In this document: positions 1-10,650 of the stretch, one piece after another | Layout: each line of letters opens with the position of its first letter | Numbering within the stretch: position 1 is the first letter of the stretch | Assembly: GCA_032716605.1 (NCBI GenBank) | Contig: CM064573.1 | Span: 2,145,207-2,209,206, forward strand | DNA: 64,000 bases | Direction of reading: 5' to 3' | DNA from: Paralithodes platypus | Taxonomy: Eukaryota; Arthropoda; Malacostraca; Decapoda; Lithodidae | Program-made: the position numbers and the translations under genes | The notes under the pieces: model-generated | What the model saw: only the letters and a program-made list of their open reading frames with translations | The model's database searches: none | Told to the model about the DNA's origin: nothing

Positions 1-361
1 AGGGTCTTCCCGTGCCGCCGCACCTCCTCTGTCATCTCCATCATCTTGGCATCTGCCCGCAGATCCCGCTGTCAGGCCGGGCGCTGTAACTCTGTGCGAG
101 GTGGCAACATGTTCTCCCGCTGCATGAAGGCTGAGGCTGGGTGGGTGTCTGACCTGGGGGGGGGTCAGGGGCATCATGTGAGGCGGGGGGGGGGGGGCGT
201 TTACAGGAACAGGGCGGGTACGGTTGCGGGGGTCAGGGTGGAAGGTGATGTTCTGGTAGTAACGTTCCTCCTCCACTGCCAGGCTGGGGTTGCTGGGATG
301 CCGACCACCACCACCACCACTCACACCGGGATAACCTCCTTCACTCAAGTTCTGGGTTGAT
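1..361 (-). CDS. possible host exon, partial at window edge
   Basis: Read on the minus strand, a good 3' splice site (ttttgcttgttttccag) ends at 362. From 360 to the window edge one frame has no stop for about 120 codons. Its first part, about 53 residues, looks like real protein and includes the stretch HPSNPSLAVEEERYYQNI. Past a 14-base G run (about 184-197 on the plus strand) a different frame looks more protein-like (FMQRENMLPPRTELQRPA, then a stop at 72-74, then QRDLRADAKMMEMTEEVRR). This could mean a short intron (about 204 to 154), an indel in the homopolymer, or a decayed copy. I do not recognise the family. The high GC content and the absence of repeats set it apart from the rest of the window. 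Confidence 0.35.
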
Positions 362-363
362 CT

Positions 364-1077
364 GGAAAACAAGCAAAATCATAATCAATGTTACAAATGC
401 TCTATACATGAAGTTAAAAAGGAAAAAATACCATGAACATTTTTCAAAAACCCACAGAACACGGATGGCCCCCCGGGCGGACAAATAGAGTCTTCATCGC
501 GCAACCCGGAGCCGACTCCTGCTTGACTCAGGGCCAAAAGCACTTGATCGATGATTTTCTGCAGTCCGAATCGATGCATAAAACCAGTGGACAGTGACTT
601 AGGAATGCTTACAATGGTGGAATAAATCAATAATCAAGAATAATCCATAGTTGATCAAAAATAAACAAGCTTAAGTCGTAGGCGCCGATAATCCGATATG
701 TCGGCCGTGTAATCAAAAGAAAAATGGAAACGGTGCCAAAACCCCATTTTTATATTATTACCTTGGGTTCTGGCCAAGATTACATTATTTTATGCAGTTT
801 AAGAAGGACCTATGTTATTCAGAGGATCAATCGAATTGCAACCACAATACGATGAAGATTGTGTGCTAGTGTTGAAGGGTTAACAATAAACTATAGTCTG
901 TTTCTTTTCATCTGGCGGTAAATTGAATCCCTTAGCTACTCATTTTTCGATACTTAATGCACAAATATGAAACTACCATGTCTCTGCATCCTATTAACAC
1001 CAAGTTTGTATAATTAGCAACATATTTCATTACAAAACCTTTCAAATAACCTATATTACTACTATGTGTCTATCTAT
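364..1077. other. non-coding stretch with a B-like repeat fragment
   Basis: No convincing gene. The 79-residue minus frame at 391-630 has no recognisable domain. Bases 750-905 (ttatgcagtttaagaagg ... gttgaagggttaac) recur at about 1683-1918 and, more diverged, at 30379-30600. They belong to the family B group of TTAA elements. Confidence 0.5.
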
Positions 1078-1190
1078 CTATTGCCTGACGCCGTGATCCC
1101 CGAAGGGGTGGCCACGAACGAACCGCCCCCATTAACACCAAGTTTGTATAATTAGCACCATATTTCAGTACAAAACATTTAAATATCCTA
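990..1190. repeat. direct duplication flanking a family F core
   Basis: The roughly 60-bp segment attaacaccaagtttgtata... occurs at about 992 and again at about 1131. The two copies flank a TCTA-repeat plus a 50-bp module (cctgacgccgtgatcccc ... ccgccccc, 1083-1131). The same module recurs almost unchanged at 2570-2618. The flanking duplication is too long for an ordinary target-site duplication, so an unequal-exchange event is also possible. Confidence 0.55.
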
Positions 1191-1682
1191 GAAATCTTGA
1201 TGGGAACTTTGCAATTTACCGTCACTTCAAAAGTCCCTGATTCATTAGGGCATCCACCCTTGCCTTGATATTCAGCAGGAAGTGTATGGTGGTAAAAACT
1301 GCATCATCAATACTTAATGTACCGGTAACATGACGTCACTTCGGACACTCTAGAAAACATTATACAATGAACCTAAGACCACTGAGTCACTATAAGAGAC
1401 TCTCATAGGGCTGGCCTTAGCTAACGCTAAGGATTTACCAACAATTGGTATGTATCAGGGCTATATGATGTAAGTGGGAGGGAGAACAATCAAATGTCAT
1501 GAATGAGTGAGCAAGATGTTACAAAACAAACTATTGGGTAGATGGAGAAAGTTGGTGAGTCCATCAAAATGTCATGGTAAGATTTCGTACGAAAACAGAG
1601 GCGATGTGAGGGTGAATAACGCGGGTATTCAGCAAGTAAATGGCGAACAGTGATGGTGACACGACAAGGCTGACCGTGATGC

Positions 1683-1918
1683 CACTTTACCTTGGATTCT
1701 GGCCAACATTAGATTATTTTATGCAGTTTAAGAAGGACCTATGCTATTCAGAGGATCAATTGAGACTGTATTTACCCCTATGAGGCCTAGAGATAGATTA
1801 TAGGCTAGACTGTATTTACCCCTGAGGCCTAGAGATAGATTATAGGCTAAGTTAAAGAAAAACGTCTAATGGCAACCTGAATACGATGAACATTATGTGC
1901 TAGTGTTGAAGGGCTAAC
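1683..1918. mobile_element. family B-like MITE copy
   Basis: Second copy of the 750-905 repeat (ttggattctggccaacatt ... gttgaagggctaac). It carries an internal direct duplication: actgtatttacccct...gagatagattataggcta occurs twice, at about 1766-1803 and 1808-1845. Non-coding. Confidence 0.5.
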
Positions 1919-2339
1919 AAGAAACTATATTCTGTTTCTTTTCAACTGATGGTAAATTGAAAAGTTCCCATTTATTTTGAAGATTTTGTAGTGAACTAGG
2001 GTGCTAATTATATAAAGTTGGTCTGGATATGATGCAGAGACATAGTACTGTACTTTCATAGTTTTCCATTAAATATTGATAAATTACCTACTAAGGGATT
2101 AAATTTAGCGTGACATGAACAGAAATAGACTTTACTACAGTAATTAAAAGACTGCATAAATAGCTTTGAGCACTGTTGAGTATGTTGACCTTCTCACATG
2201 GTTTGGTTCTTTCTTCTTCTACAAACATCTGGATCACTGGGAACATTGCCATTTCAATCATCTTCAGCACTTGTTCCTCAAAGTAAAATACTAAATTAAT
2301 AAACCTTATAATACTACTACTATCAATCTACTGTATCTA

Positions 2340-2620
2340 TTTACTCAGGCCCATTCCCCATTTGTTTTGTTTTTCTGGGGGTGGTCGACTCGAGACAGCC
2401 GACAGGACAACACAACATAATACAACAACAATGAACACACAAAAGCAAAACACACATTCACACACATCTAGGTCATACTACTGTAGGCTACTATTAATAA
2501 TAACACAATTATATCAATACAGTACACTTACAATAAATATATACCGGTATCACAAAATTCTATTCTATTGCCTGACGCCGTGATCCCCGAAGGGGTGGCC
2601 ACGAACGAACCGCCCCCATG
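2340..2620 (-). repeat. family F retroposon-like repeat, minus orientation
   Basis: Bases 2344-2490 (tactcaggcccattcccc ... gtcgactcgagacagcc ... cacacacatctaggtca) match the region at 47034-47195. Their reverse complement matches pieces at 10555-10650, 13705-13770 and 40700-40785. One end carries TCTA-type repeats. Bases 2565-2618 carry the second family F core, identical to 1078-1131. No protein is encoded; the listed frames are incidental. Confidence 0.55.
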
Positions 2621-3478
2621 CACCTCTGTCCCTAACAATGTGCTGTACATTTTTGGTTACTGTACGTTAAATTTTGCTAAGCTAGATAAATCTATGATAA
2701 ATATTTATTTCATTAATCATTTACTAACATTGGAAAGTTCATTTGTGTCTTCCTAAATTCGCAAAGACAACAACTTAATATTAATGAAAAGGCTAAAATG
2801 TTAAATCTTATAAAGCTTACCTTAAAATTACCGATGAATGAAGACAACCCAGGCGTCCTAGGTGATCTAGTCGGCTTGGTGTTGGACTGCTCGACTGCAG
2901 GCCCGGGCCAGGATATACAGATCTGCAACAACATTTTGGTCATTAAAATCGTACGGTCGAGGTTAATAAGTGTTGTCAGATATTTCACAAAGTTTGGGAC
3001 ACTGACTAATACTCTGAGGGATAAGCACTTTTCCCAGTAACTATAAAGACACCAATAACACTTCTTGAGTGAAACCCACTGGAATCTATGACAACACTTA
3101 ATACCCCCGAGTGTATGTAACAATTATAAATACATATACTTGCAAGACCGAGTGATAATTTCTGCTCTTTCATTAACCCTTTCAGAACAGGTGACTGTAC
3201 TGTACAGACATTTTGGCTCCAACATTCCTTTATTTGGGCCCTGTCACACTTTAAACATGAAAAGTAATGCAACATACATCAGAGATTACGCGACATCTTT
3301 CCTAAACTGAAACAAATCATATACTGTAATGTTACCTACAATATAATAATAAAAAACAAATTCCCTATATAAATAAATCTACTGTAAGCCAAAATGCACA
3401 CACATGAATTGCAAAATTGTAACAAAATTACCAGTACTACCACTACACATCCTTCCTAATCTTAACAAAATCTTCTGC
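2621..3478. other. AT-rich non-coding stretch
   Basis: Overlapping open frames exist on both strands (2713-3275), but none has a recognisable domain. A family C/B-like start (ttaaccctttcag) lies at 3174 without a visible partner end. Confidence 0.35.
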
Positions 3479-3965
3479 TTAACCCTCCAGACCCGGTTGG
3501 GCTCTGAGGCCTCCATAAAAAACACACCCCGCACTACCCGGTAGGGCTCTGAGGCTCCAGCAGCTTGGAAGCCTGTAAGCTGGGTGTGCGAGGCGTCCGT
3601 CCGACGCATGTAAACAACAGCCGGCTGGACCGACGCCGTGCATCTCCGACCACAAGAAGCAGAGCGTCGCTTGTTCGTGTGTGCCTGTATATTATTGTTA
3701 AGTATCGAAAAGTAGTGTAAAGTGGAAGTTTTTGCCACAAAGTTATCTCCTAAGAAATCATCATCGCAACTGAACCAGTTGATTTAGAGAGCTCTACTTA
3801 ATGCCATTCTACAGGTACGAAACACATATACGCTTGAGGATGCACGGGAATGCGGAAGCAGTCAAAATAACAAAACATACGGTAGCCTAGGCGTAGACGT
3901 TTTTCGGCCAAAACCCCGGGTTTTTGGCAAATTATAGAATACAATAGCCGGGGCTGGAGGGTTAA
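3479..3965 (+). mobile_element. family E TTAA-flanked MITE, copy 1
   Basis: TTAA at 3479-3482 and 3962-3965. The inner ends are CCCTCCAGACCCGG on the left and, reversed, CCCTCCAGCCCCGG on the right, so TIRs are clear. The full 487 bp is repeated in opposite orientation at 8762-9241. TTAA target sites with CCC-starting termini are the hallmark of piggyBac-superfamily non-autonomous elements. Open frames inside (for example 3379-3738 and 3798-4100 minus) also occur in copy 2 without constraint and are taken as incidental. Confidence 0.75.
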
Positions 3966-4236
3966 GCGTTGTTTCCACATAGCAATTTTGATAACTTGTT
4001 TAAGGTGAAATTTCTTTCCTGACGATCGATAGCGAGCCTGTAGTTTTAGGAGGAATCGTCCTTTGGTCGGGATATTTTTGCTACCGAAACATTTATACAT
4101 TTAACTTGAATGGGAGTCTAGGGTTTTTTTTTTAAAGTTTGATGGAGCTCTAGCAAGTAAATTGAATAATAAATATCTACAAAAAAAAAAAAAAATACAC
4201 CAACAAATAATTAGATGACAACGCCATTTGTAAAGT

Positions 4237-4650
4237 TTTGGTCGAGGTGTTCTGTTCAATTAGAGTTAGGGCCCGATAGTGACGCACCAGCACACCGAGA
4301 CCTCCGTTTGAACCAAAGTTTTGGTCGAGGTGTTCTGTAGAGTTAGGGCCTGATAGTGATGCACCAACAGACCGAGACCACCGTTTGAACCAAAGTTTTG
4401 GTTGAGGTGTTCTGTAGAGTTACGGCCCGATAGTGACGCACCAACAGACCGAGACCTCCGAGACCACCGTTTGAACCAAAGTTTTGGTCGAGGTGTTCTG
4501 TAGAGTTACGGCCCGATAGTGACGCACCAACAGACCGAGACCTCCGAGACCACCGTTTGAACCAAAGTTTTGGTCGAGGTGTTCTATTCAATTAAAATTA
4601 GGGCCCGATAGTGACGCACCAACAGACCGAGACCTCCGAGACCACCGCTT
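4237..4650. repeat. 86-bp VNTR, about 4.5 copies
   Basis: Units of about 73-86 bp carry gttttggtcgaggtgttctg, tagtgacgcacc and gaccgagacctccgagacc. Some units have lost the 13-bp sub-repeat cctccgagacca. The minus frame at 4343-4591 is simply this VNTR read through. Confidence 0.85.
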
Positions 4651-5202
4651 CAACCAAAAACAGTTCAAATGGTGGTGACACACTTTAACCTTATAACTTT
4701 AAGTTAAGGATATTTTTTCTACCGAAACATGTATAAATTTAACTCTAATGAGAATCTAGGGGGTGTTATTTAAAGCTTGATAGAGGTCTAGCGAGTAAAT
4801 TGAATAATAATTATCTAAAGAAATACACCAAAAAATTGCTTGTTTTACAAGATTTACATTTAAAAAAACCAAAAGAAATTAGCAGCCTATACATAATGCA
4901 GGAAAAGGTAACTTAAGACAACCCTACCACTAAAGACAGATCCGACAGAACGGGTACCGTAAAAAGCCCTAACTTCCGTCAAGGGAGTATACTTCACACA
5001 TTAGTGGATAAAAGTATATAAGGTACAGTTATAGAAAAATGGCTCTGCATTATGGAACAACACCGCAGACTTGCTTGTTTTTCCATAACATCATGTATTT
5101 ATCCTATGACTGCGGTTTATTAAATTTTATTCCAGAATGTCCGAAATTATGTCCTCTTCCAAAGTTATGTAATTTTACCGGTACCATATATATTATCATG
5201 TT

Positions 5203-5335
5203 TCTTTACACCAACCAACTTCACATCTAAACTCAAGTAATGAAATCAACAAATACATGTGGCACTCCGAGGACTCGAACCCAGGATATTATCATCGAAA
5301 TTCCGCGCACTATGCATTACGCTATCAAGACAGTT
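5203..5335 (-). mobile_element. tRNA-derived SINE T, copy 1
   Basis: The reverse complement has a pol III box-B match (GGTTCGAGTCC), a degenerate box A (TAGCGTAATGCATAGTGCG) and ends GGAGTGCCAC like a tRNA. It then runs into a shared 3' body (atgtatttgttgatttcatt ... aagttggttggtg). The same body is present in copies at 5491, 7542, 8175 and 38648. Confidence 0.75.
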
Positions 5336-5362
5336 AACACAGGTGGTAATTTACAGTGTCTA

Positions 5363-5440
5363 TATTTCCTCGGCATCCAAAACTAAAGAGTATCTGTTCT
5401 TATCAGGTGGCTATATACTGTTCATATCAGGCCCTACATA
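5363..5440 (+). other. possible U2 snRNA-like segment
   Basis: The 17 bases gtatctgttcttatcag (5390-5406) match the U2 snRNA stem-loop IIa region as I know it. The preceding cctcggcatccaaaactaaag is a loose match to the U2 5' end (ctcggccttttggctaaga). It sits between two head-to-head SINEs. A snRNA-derived fragment or a chance match are both possible. Confidence 0.3.
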
Positions 5441-5490
5441 ATAGAAAAAAAAAAAAGAGGAAGTCTAGACACCTTGGCATAATTATTTAA

Positions 5491-5614
5491 CGTCTTGATA
5501 GCGTAATGCATAAATGCGCGGAATTTCGGTGTGAGTATCCTAGGTTCGAGTCCTTGGAGTGCCACATGTATTTATTGATTTCATTAATTGAATTTAGAAG
5601 TAAAGTTGGTTGGT
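5491..5614 (+). mobile_element. tRNA-derived SINE T, copy 2
   Basis: Plus-strand tRNA-like head with box B ggttcgagtcc (5543-5553), ending agtgccac, then the shared SINE body to aagttggttggtg. It faces copy 1 head-to-head and forms a roughly 130-bp-arm inverted repeat around the 150-bp spacer with the U2-like motif. Confidence 0.75.
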
Positions 5615-6638
5615 GAAAAAATATGAATAAATGACCGCCACACAGTCTAGAGTCTATTCATTAATAGTACAGTACAGTAGCATCAAGAAGTTCCCTCATG
5701 CCACATCATATATTAACGCCCATTACCAAGTTATAATGTAAAACTTGCAAAATAAACAAACCAAAACGTATACGAACACAGTAAAAATACAAAATAACTA
5801 ATCAAAATCGTTGTGGAAACGCTTAAATCAAAATTAAAATGTAAACTTGCAAAGCAAGCACCCCAAAACTGGAATCGCACAATATAAAGACAACAACTTC
5901 TAAAAAATAACTGGAATTAAAATGCACAATTATTTGCAAAATAAAAAAAACCTAAACTGGGACGACAATATAAAAGCAAAGAACTTATCAAAATTTACCT
6001 CAATTGCACGAGAGGTCCGAATATTGCTCAAGCAAACTGGGGGAAAGATGTTAAAATTGCCAAATGTTATAAAATTTCAGAACTAACGGAGCTAAACATG
6101 AGGGAGAAGGGGGCCCAGAAAAAACCAGCCAGCCCCCCTTAATGCCCGAGGGGATGGCCACAAATGAATAGCCTGCATATGCTTCCATAGGGCGAGGCAA
6201 CTCATTAAGTCTGTAATTGTATTTATAGCTTGTTCCTGTTCACGGGAGGGTGGTCACTTAAAGGGGGGATGGTTGGTTTTTTCGGGGCCCCCATCTCCCT
6301 CATGTTTAGCCCCATTAGTTTAGAAATCTTGGGACGGTCGACCAACTATTTTAGCGATTTTAAGAACTTTAACCCTTTTGTTTGTCAATATTAGGGCCTT
6401 TCATGCCATTAAGGTGTAATTTCTTTCCTGACGATCGATAGCGAGCCTGTAGTTTTAGGAGGAATCGTCCTTTGGTCGTAATATTTTTGCTACCGAAACA
6501 TTTATACATTTAACTTGAATGGGAGTCTAGGGGGTGTTTTTAAAAGCTTGATGGAGGTCTAGCGAGTAAATTGAATAATAAATATCTACAAAAAAAACAA
6601 ATACACCAAAAAATAATTAGATGCCAACACCATTTGTA

Positions 6639-6990
6639 AAGTTTTGGTCCAGGTGTTCTGTTCAATTAGAGTTAGGGCCTGATAGTGACGCACCAACAGA
6701 CCGAGACCTCCGAGACCACCGTTTGAACCAAAGTTTTGGTCGAGGTGTTCTGTAGAGTTAGGGCCCGATAGTGACGCACCAACAGACCGAGACCTCCGAG
6801 ACCACCGTTTGAACCAAAGTTTTGGTCGAGGTGTTCTGTAGAGTTAGGGCCCGGTAGTGACGCACCAACAGACCGAGACCTCCGAGACCACCGTTTGAAC
6901 CAAAGTTTTCGTCGAGGTGTTCTGTTCAATTAGAGTTAGGGCCCGATAGTGACGCACCAACAGACCGAGACCTCCGAGACCACCGCTTCA
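6639..6990. repeat. 86-bp VNTR, unit 2 copy, about 4 copies
   Basis: Same repeat as 4237-4650 but more homogeneous, with full 86-bp units. The homogeneity suggests more recent array turnover. Confidence 0.85.
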
Positions 6991-7541
6991 ACACAAAACA
7001 GTTCAAATGGTGGTGACACCCTTTAACCTTATAACTTTAAGTTAAGGATATTTTTTCTACCGAAACATGTATAAATTTAACTCTAATGAGAATCTAGGGG
7101 GTGTTATTTAAAGCTTGATTGAGGTCTAGTGAGTAAATTGAATAATAAATATCTAAAGAAATACACCAAAAAATTTGCTTGTTTTACAAGATTTACAATT
7201 AAAAAAAACAAAAGAAATTAGCAGCCTATACATAATGCAGGAAAAGGTAACTTAAGACAACCCTACCACTAAAGACAGATCCGACAGAACGGGTACCGTA
7301 AAAAGGCCTAACTTCCGTCAAGGGAGTATACTTCACACATTAGTGGATAAAAGTATATAAGGTACAGTTATAGAAAAATGGCTCTGCATTATGGAACAAC
7401 ACCGCAGACTTGCTTGTTTTTCCATAACATCATGTATTTATCCTATGACTGCAGTTTATTAAATTTTATTCCAGAATGTCCGAAATTATGTCCTCTTCCA
7501 AAGTTATGTAATTTTACCGGTACCATATATATTATCATGTT

Positions 7542-7674
7542 TCTTTACACCAACCAACTTCACATCTAAACTCAAGTAATGAAATCAACAAATACATGTG
7601 GCACTCCGAGGACTCGAACCCAGGATACTCTCATCGAAATTCCGCGCACTATGCATTACGCTATCAAGACAGTT
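7542..7674 (-). mobile_element. tRNA-derived SINE T, copy 3
   Basis: Counterpart of copy 1 in the duplicated unit (offset 2339). It carries the same box B on the minus strand, so it arose by duplication and not by a separate insertion. Confidence 0.7.
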
Positions 7675-7728
7675 AACACAGGTGGTAATTTACAGTGTCT
7701 ATATTTCCTCGGCATCCAAAACTAAAGG

Positions 7729-8040
7729 CAAGACAAATAAACCACCAGGCCTATATTTGATTCGTGTGTTCCAGGGCGTATCACGGACCGAGATCATTGG
7801 GGCCGTCTGGAGAGCTCTCATAAGCGTGCGACGCGACGGGACTCAAAGTTAACTGCAATAAATTATAGGTCTCGGTCGGCCTCAAGCACAACTGAATCCC
7901 GCGCCGCCACCCGGGTATTATTATATATTATACCATACTTACCGAGGCGAGCTATTGACCCCATCCTGATCCGGGAATCTCATTCAGTACCTGGCGGATA
8001 TTTGATCTACCCCTTGAACACCACGGACTTAAACCATATC
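7729..8040. other. extra segment present only in composite unit 2
   Basis: Non-repeated, GC-richer DNA inserted after aactaaag and before the tatctgttct motif of the unit. On the minus strand it contains a consensus-like 5' splice site (ctcggtaagtatgg). On the plus strand the same bases read atacttacc, like the 5' end of U1 snRNA. No long ORF and no clear family. Confidence 0.35.
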
Positions 8041-8174
8041 TGTTCTTAACAAGCCAAGCCTTATACAGTATCTGTTCTTATCAGGCCCTACATAATAGAA
8101 AAAAAAAAATAATAAATAAAAAAAAAAAAAAAAAAAAAAAGAGGAAGTCTAGACACCTTGGCATAATTATTTAA

Positions 8175-8300
8175 CTGTCTTGATAGCGTAATGCATAAAT
8201 GTGCGGAATTTCGGTGTGAGTATCCTAGGTTCGAGTCCTTGGAGTGCCACATGTATTTATTGACTTCATTAATTAAATTTAGAAGTAAAGTTGGTTGGTG
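8175..8300 (+). mobile_element. tRNA-derived SINE T, copy 4
   Basis: Counterpart of copy 2 with box B ggttcgagtcc and the shared body. It is separated from copy 3 by the longer spacer of unit 2. Confidence 0.7.
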
Positions 8301-8761
8301 ATAAAATATGAATAAATGACCGCCACACAGTCTAGAGTCTATTCATTAATAGTACAGTACAGTAGCATCAAGAAGTGCCCTCATGCCACATCATATATTA
8401 ACGCCCATTACCTTAAAATGTAAACTTGCAAAGCAAGCACCCCAAAACAGGAATCGACAATTTGCAAAATAAAAAAACCTAAACTGGGACGACAATATAA
8501 GAGCAAAGAACTTATCAAAATTGACCTCAATTGCACGAGAGGTCCGAATATTGCTCAAGCAAACTGGGGGAAAGATGTTAAAATTGCCAAATGTTATAAA
8601 ATTTCAGAACTAACGGGGCTAAACATGAGGGAGAAGGGGGCCCAGAAAAAGCCAGCCAGCCTAATCGGCTCAAAAACGCGTCATATGTCGGAGAGGGTTA
8701 AAACAACTTTGTACTAGTTTGACACCCTGTTATAGTGTACGTAATAATAATAATAATAATA

Positions 8762-9241
8762 TTAACCCTCCAGCCCCGGCTATTATATTATATAATTTCC
8801 CCGAAACCCGGGGGTTTTGGCCGAAAAACCTCCACGCCTAGGCTACCGTATTATTGTTATTTTGACTGCTTCCGCATTCCCGCGCATCCCCCAAGCGTAT
8901 TATGTGTTTCGTACCTGTAGAATGGCGTTAAGTAGAGCTCTCTAAGTCAACTGGTTCAGTTGTGATGACGATTTCATTGGAGATAACTTTGTGGCAATAT
9001 CAGCCACTTTACACTACTTAACAATAACATACAGGCACACACGAACAAGCGTCGCTCTCCTTCTTGTGGTCGGAGATGCGCGACGTCGGTCCAGCTGGCT
9101 GTTGTTTACATGCGTCGGACGGACGCCTCGCACACCAAGCTTACAGGCTTTCAAGCTGCCGGAGCCTCAGCACCCTTCCGGGTTGCGCGGGATTTTTTTT
9201 TTAAGGAGGCCTCAGAGCCCAACCGGGTCTGGAGGGTTAAG
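8762..9241 (-). mobile_element. family E TTAA-flanked MITE, copy 2
   Basis: Inverted second copy of 3479-3965. TTAA lies at 8762-8765 and 9238-9241, with CCCTCCAGCCCCGG and, reversed, CCCTCCAGACCCGG ends. The two copies differ by point changes and indels in the interior. The open frames at 8991-9496 are not conserved as frames between the copies. Confidence 0.75.
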
Positions 9242-10103
9242 CATGTTACGGTACTTATTTCTTACAAGCGCCCATCTTTTCCGCAGAATTCAATTGCTCT
9301 CGGGGGGGGAACACACAAATCACTTAAATTAATGCAACACAAAACCTATACCAGTAATACACATAACAAAACAGGGATTTTTTTTATTTTAATACCACAA
9401 ATTTTCCGAGTGTTTTTTATAAAAGAAATTGTTCATTTGCATCAATATATAGCGTTTGAAATTAGAAATCTCGGGAAAACCTACTTTCCCCATTAGGCCT
9501 ATTGATCGATGTTGAGACACGCCCCCGATAGTGATTTTAAAAGACATTAGCCTAACCTAACCTAACACCCCCGCTGTTGAGTACTAATCCCTTAGTAAAT
9601 AAAAAAAAAAAAATTGGCTGTAGATTATACGAAGGTGAAAGAAAAGTTGATGAAGTCTACGGTGTTCACTCTGCAATCTTCAGCTTTGATTGTACATTGA
9701 TAACGGGAAAGTACCGTATTGACAACCTTGTTACGAAAATTAAATTTTAGTACCATACAATTATATTAAGTTTTTCCGAGGGTTTAACACATTTTCATAT
9801 GATCTTTAGAGCTATCGATAACTGGAAGTACCGTATTGACAACCTTGTTACGAAAAAGACATTTTAGTACCATATTTTTTTATTAGGGTTTGCCGAGGGT
9901 TAAAACAAAATTTCTTATGATCTTTAGAGCATATAGATTCAATATTTATCTTCAAATATATCAACAACATTTGTGGTATTAAAATAACATTGAACCCAAA
10001 ACAGTTGTACAGTACTTAGCTTAAATACTACCAGTCTTCAGGCTTCTATGACGGGTTATGCTGCTCGGCCATTGTTGACTTCATCTGCAAGAGAAGGCAC
10101 TCA
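9242..10103. repeat. non-coding; two-copy tandem duplication
   Basis: Bases about 9697-9932 hold two copies of a roughly 125-bp unit (aagtaccgtattgacaacc ... ccgagggtt...atgatctttagagc). A short run of AACCT telomere-like pentamers lies at 9552-9566. Nothing else recognised. Confidence 0.55.
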
Positions 10104-10318
10104 TTAACCCTTTGAGTACCAGCAACGTGTGTTATATTGTATTCTAGCTATATTTAGACAATAGTATGCAGCTTAGGAAGGATCTGTGGTAGTTAAAAGG
10201 GTTGGTTGAGATTGTTTTAAGCCATCTTATTGCTAGAGGTCCTTCCAAATCTGAATATCATCATCTAATAGTTGCCGCAATATAATGAAAAGGACGTCAC
10301 CAGTATTGTACTGGTTAA
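10104..10318. mobile_element. family B TTAA-flanked MITE, copy 1
   Basis: TTAA at 10104-10107 and 10315-10318. The left arm is ccctttgagtaccagcaacg and the right end carries gacgtcaccagtattgtactgg. The interior is the inverted-repeat pair agctatatttagacaat...aggaagg / aatatcatcatctaatagttgcc. Non-coding, 215 bp. Confidence 0.7.
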
Positions 10319-10554
10319 GACATTACCCGCTGAGGATTATGACGCATATTCAGTCTATTCTGTATATCAACAAATTTAGTTCACTAAAGGGATGGTGTAC
10401 CTATTGGCAGGTTCGATCCGATCCAATAATTGTGACCGCAAGTGTGCGAATATCGCCCCAAAAAACTCCTTGGTATATAATTATGATGTTGGCGGAACCT
10501 CTCCGGGAGGTCTGGGACCGGGGGAGTGATGGAGGTCCTTAGTATCCCTGGGCA

Positions 10555-10650
10555 ATCTACATGTGTGCAATTTTTTTTTTCTTTTTGTCCCTGTTTGGGC
10601 TCTGTCTCGAGTCGGCCATGGAATAAATAAACAAATAAACATTCAAATAT
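10555..10650 (+). repeat. family F retroposon-like repeat fragment
   Basis: Carries ggctctgtctcgagtcggcc, shared with 40738-40755 and, reversed, with 2375-2400 and 47088-47105. It is followed by an AAATA-type tail (aataaataaacaaataaac). Confidence 0.55.

Larger units (their letters stand above)
3985..6142. mobile_element. composite repeat unit 1 (A-type arms, VNTR, two SINEs)
   Basis: This unit is near-identical over most of its length to 6253-8665. Left to right it holds a family A core (4006-4150), an 86-bp VNTR, a second family A core (4690-4830), a minus-strand and a plus-strand tRNA-SINE facing each other, and a reversed family A terminus ending CCCCCCTTAA at 6142. The outer ends are inverted relative to each other, so the unit may be one long foldback element. 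It lacks the left terminal TTAA seen in unit 2. Confidence 0.6.
6253..8665. mobile_element. composite repeat unit 2
   Basis: Duplicate of 3985-6142. The left end has TTAA then AGGGGGGATGG and a family A 5' arm (ctcatgtttagccccatta). The right end has the reversed arm (gggctaaacatgagggaga, about 8600). Relative to unit 1 it has one fewer VNTR unit, an extra segment of about 310 bp at 7729-8040, and lacks about 200 bp corresponding to 5720-5940. The poly-A run at 8100-8140 is also expanded. Confidence 0.65.

Noticed and set aside
4343..4591. 82-codon minus frame with RSRSVGASL repeats
   Set aside because: Reads through the 86-bp VNTR; the counterpart at 6672-6929 is likewise VNTR only.
5261..5335. 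Functional tRNA gene
   Set aside because: Only the B box and acceptor-like end are good; the same head is attached to a shared SINE body in five copies.
8991..9496. Two overlapping frames of 113 and 128 codons
   Set aside because: Lie in a family E MITE; frames are not conserved with the copy at 3479-3965.
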